A stretch of DNA of 6,658 nt from an uncultured Bacillaceae bacterium (lineage in GTDB: Bacteria > Bacillota > Bacilli > Bacillales > Alkalibacillaceae), in assembly GCA_937958375.1 (NCBI GenBank), contig CALGNY010000119.1, forward strand, positions 1 through 6,658, written 5' to 3'. Every line of letters starts with the position of its first letter. Within the stretch, counting starts at the first letter, position 1. The translations under genes were made by a program, and so were the position numbers. This document shows, piece after piece, positions 5,744 through 6,658 of the stretch. The notes below the pieces were generated by a model. That model was not told where the DNA came from. It did not search any database and saw only the letters and a list, made by a program, of their open reading frames with translations.

Positions 5744-5775
5744 GCTTGGACTTTTAAAAAGTTCAAGCTTTTTTT
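5742..5775 (+). terminator. Rho-independent terminator overlapping the murB stop codon
   Basis: AAGCTTGGAC plus TTT (5742-5754) pairs with AAA plus GTTCAAGCTT (5758-5770) with one G-U pair and a three-base loop. A T-run extends to 5775. The left arm starts inside the TAA stop codon. Confidence 0.92.
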
Positions 5776-5784
5776 AAGAACTTT

Positions 5785-5831
5785 TAGCGAAACTTGCAAA
5801 ACATTGTTGAAAGATGGGCGATATTTCGCTA
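5785..5831. promoter_or_regulatory. Inverted repeat around the upp promoter (possible operator)
   Basis: TAGCGAAA (5785-5792) and TTTCGCTA (5824-5831) are perfect 8-base inverted copies. The right arm overlaps the first bases of the -10 box and the left arm lies upstream of the -35. The same TAGCGAAA word also occurs at 2348-2355 in the divergent ywlG promoter region. This could be an operator, but such pairs also occur by chance. Confidence 0.3.
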
Positions 5832-5835
5832 CAAT
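5807..5835 (+). promoter_or_regulatory. Sigma-A promoter of upp
   Basis: TTGAAA (5807-5812) and TACAAT (5830-5835) are separated by exactly 17 bases, the best promoter in the window. Transcription should begin near 5842, about 25 bases before the ATG, which excludes the in-frame upstream TTG at 5804. Confidence 0.75.
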
Positions 5836-5866
5836 TCAAGAGATATTGAAAAAGGAGCTGTTCACA

Positions 5867-6496
5867 ATGGGAAAACTTTACGTTTTTGACCACCCGCTTA
5901 TTCAACATAAACTGACATTCATACGTGACAAAAACACCGGAACCAAAGCATTCCGTGAACTCGTCGATGAAGTATCGGCATTGATGATGTTTGAAATTAC
6001 CCGCGAACTCCCTTTAGAAGATGTAGAAGTCGAAACTCCAGTCGCTACAGCGAAAGCGAAAGTCCTCTCCGGAAAAAAATTAGGAATCATTCCAATCCTA
6101 CGTGCTGGATTAGGCATGGTTGACGGCATCGTCGACTTGATCCCAGCAGCAAAAATTGGCCATATCGGTCTTTATCGCGATCCCGAAACCTTAAAACCAG
6201 TTGAATATTACGTAAAGTTACCATCTGATATTCACGAACGTGAATTGATCGTCACGGATCCAATGCTTGCAACAGGCGGCTCAGCCATTGAAGCCATTGA
6301 GTCATTGAAAAAACGAGGCGCAACACACATCCGTCTAGTCTGCTTGATCGCTGCACCTGAAGGCGTCGAAGCAGTCCAAAAAGCACACCCGGAAATCGAT
6401 ATTTATATCGCTGGTCTGGATGAAAGATTGAACGAAAAAGGCTATATCATCCCAGGCTTAGGGGATGCAGGCGACAGACTATTCGGCACAAAATAA
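5867..6496 (+). CDS. upp: Uracil phosphoribosyltransferase
   Basis: This 209-residue cytoplasmic salvage enzyme converts uracil and PRPP to UMP and pyrophosphate. Its length equals that of B. subtilis Upp. The type I phosphoribosyltransferase PRPP loop is VTDPMLATGGSA (129-140), preceded by PILRAGLGMVDG (76-87), which contacts PRPP. The C-terminal YIIPGLGDAGDRLFGTK (193-209) forms the uracil-binding hood. The ATG was chosen because AAAGGAG lies nine bases upstream and the predicted transcription start lies between it and the alternative TTG at 5804, which falls inside the -35 region. The gene is flanked by terminators on both sides and appears monocistronic. In B. subtilis upp directly follows glyA; here murB and a repeat array separate them. 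Confidence 0.96.
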   Translation: MGKLYVFDHPLIQHKLTFIRDKNTGTKAFRELVDEVSALMMFEITRELPLEDVEVETPVATAKAKVLSGKKLGIIPILRAGLGMVDGIVDLIPAAKIGHIGLYRDPETLKPVEYYVKLPSDIHERELIVTDPMLATGGSAIEAIESLKKRGATHIRLVCLIAAPEGVEAVQKAHPEIDIYIAGLDERLNEKGYIIPGLGDAGDRLFGTK

Positions 6497-6506
6497 AACG
6501 GAACCG

Positions 6507-6536
6507 AGCTGATCTCTTTTTGGAGGTCGGCTTTTT
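6507..6536 (+). terminator. Rho-independent terminator after upp
   Basis: AGCTGATCTC (6507-6516) pairs with GAGGTCGGCT (6523-6532) with two G-U pairs around a six-base loop. The right arm runs into TTTTT ending at 6536. The repeat array begins about twenty bases later. Confidence 0.82.
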
Positions 6537-6556
6537 GATTGGGAAGGGAAGTTGGA

Positions 6557-6658
6557 CTTGTACGGGATTGTTCTGAATTAGTGCGGAATCTTTCAAAATT
6601 AGTACGGAATAATCTCGAATTAGTATGGAATCACGCCGAACTTGTACGGAATAATTCC
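6557..6658. repeat. 21-bp-period intergenic repeat array with GTACGGAAT core, cut by the window end
   Basis: Five cores, GTACGGGAT, GTGCGGAAT, GTACGGAAT, GTATGGAAT and GTACGGAAT, start at 6560, 6581, 6602, 6623 and 6644, exactly 21 bases apart. The spacer half is less conserved but tends to GAATTA or GAACTT before the next core. The array begins just behind the upp terminator and leaves the window still intact, so its full length is unknown. The core word differs from that of the 4338-4688 array while the pitch is identical. No ribosome-binding context supports translation with confidence. Confidence 0.85.

Noticed and set aside
5785..5831. PurR box pair upstream of upp
   Set aside because: Only the central CGAA agrees with the PurR-box consensus, and the arms are separated by 31 bases, more than in characterised PurR operators.
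6539..6658. Truncated gene starting at TTG 6539 after GGAGG 6522-6526 and reading LVRN-type repeats
   Set aside because: The GGAGG is part of the upp terminator stem and 12 bases from the TTG; the open frame is an automatic result of the 21-bp repeat.

Overview
The window looks like a chromosomal segment of a low-to-mid GC Bacillales bacterium, most likely of the Planococcaceae type (Sporosarcina/Planococcus-like). The evidence is the strong AGGAGG-type ribosome binding sites, the TTG and GTG starts, the T-tailed hairpin terminators, and a gene order close to the Bacillus subtilis ywlD(mntP)-ywlE-ywlF(rpiB)-ywlG-glyA-upp neighbourhood. The genus assignment is inference.

Layout: 1-218 is a gene-free leader with a degenerate repeat array (2-112) and C-rich DNA. 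mntP (manganese exporter) follows. Then comes a probable promoter inside an inverted repeat, which drives ywlE (protein-arginine phosphatase) and rpiB (ribose-5-phosphate isomerase B) as a tight two-gene operon ending in a terminator. A 167-residue membrane protein of unknown function lies on the opposite strand, converging on rpiB. A divergent promoter region (2306-2435) separates it from ywlG (UPF0340 family) and glyA (serine hydroxymethyltransferase), which are probably cotranscribed up to a strong terminator. A gap of 537 bp after glyA is mostly filled by a 21-bp-period repeat array. murB follows with its own terminator, then upp with a clear sigma-A promoter and a terminator. A second 21-bp-period array with a different core word begins right after the upp terminator and runs off the window.

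The genes are housekeeping functions: metal homeostasis, stress-protein quality control, pentose phosphate and one-carbon metabolism, peptidoglycan precursor synthesis and uracil salvage. They do not form one dedicated pathway.

The most unusual content is non-coding. Three separate intergenic arrays occur in 6.7 kb. Each has a pitch of about 21 bp (two turns of B-DNA) and its own core word (AGGTCGCATAT / CCGTGCAA / GTACGGAAT). Two of them start directly behind transcription terminators. Their role is unknown; a phased protein-binding array or an expanding repeat family are the obvious hypotheses. No mobile element, CRISPR array, tRNA or rRNA gene was seen.
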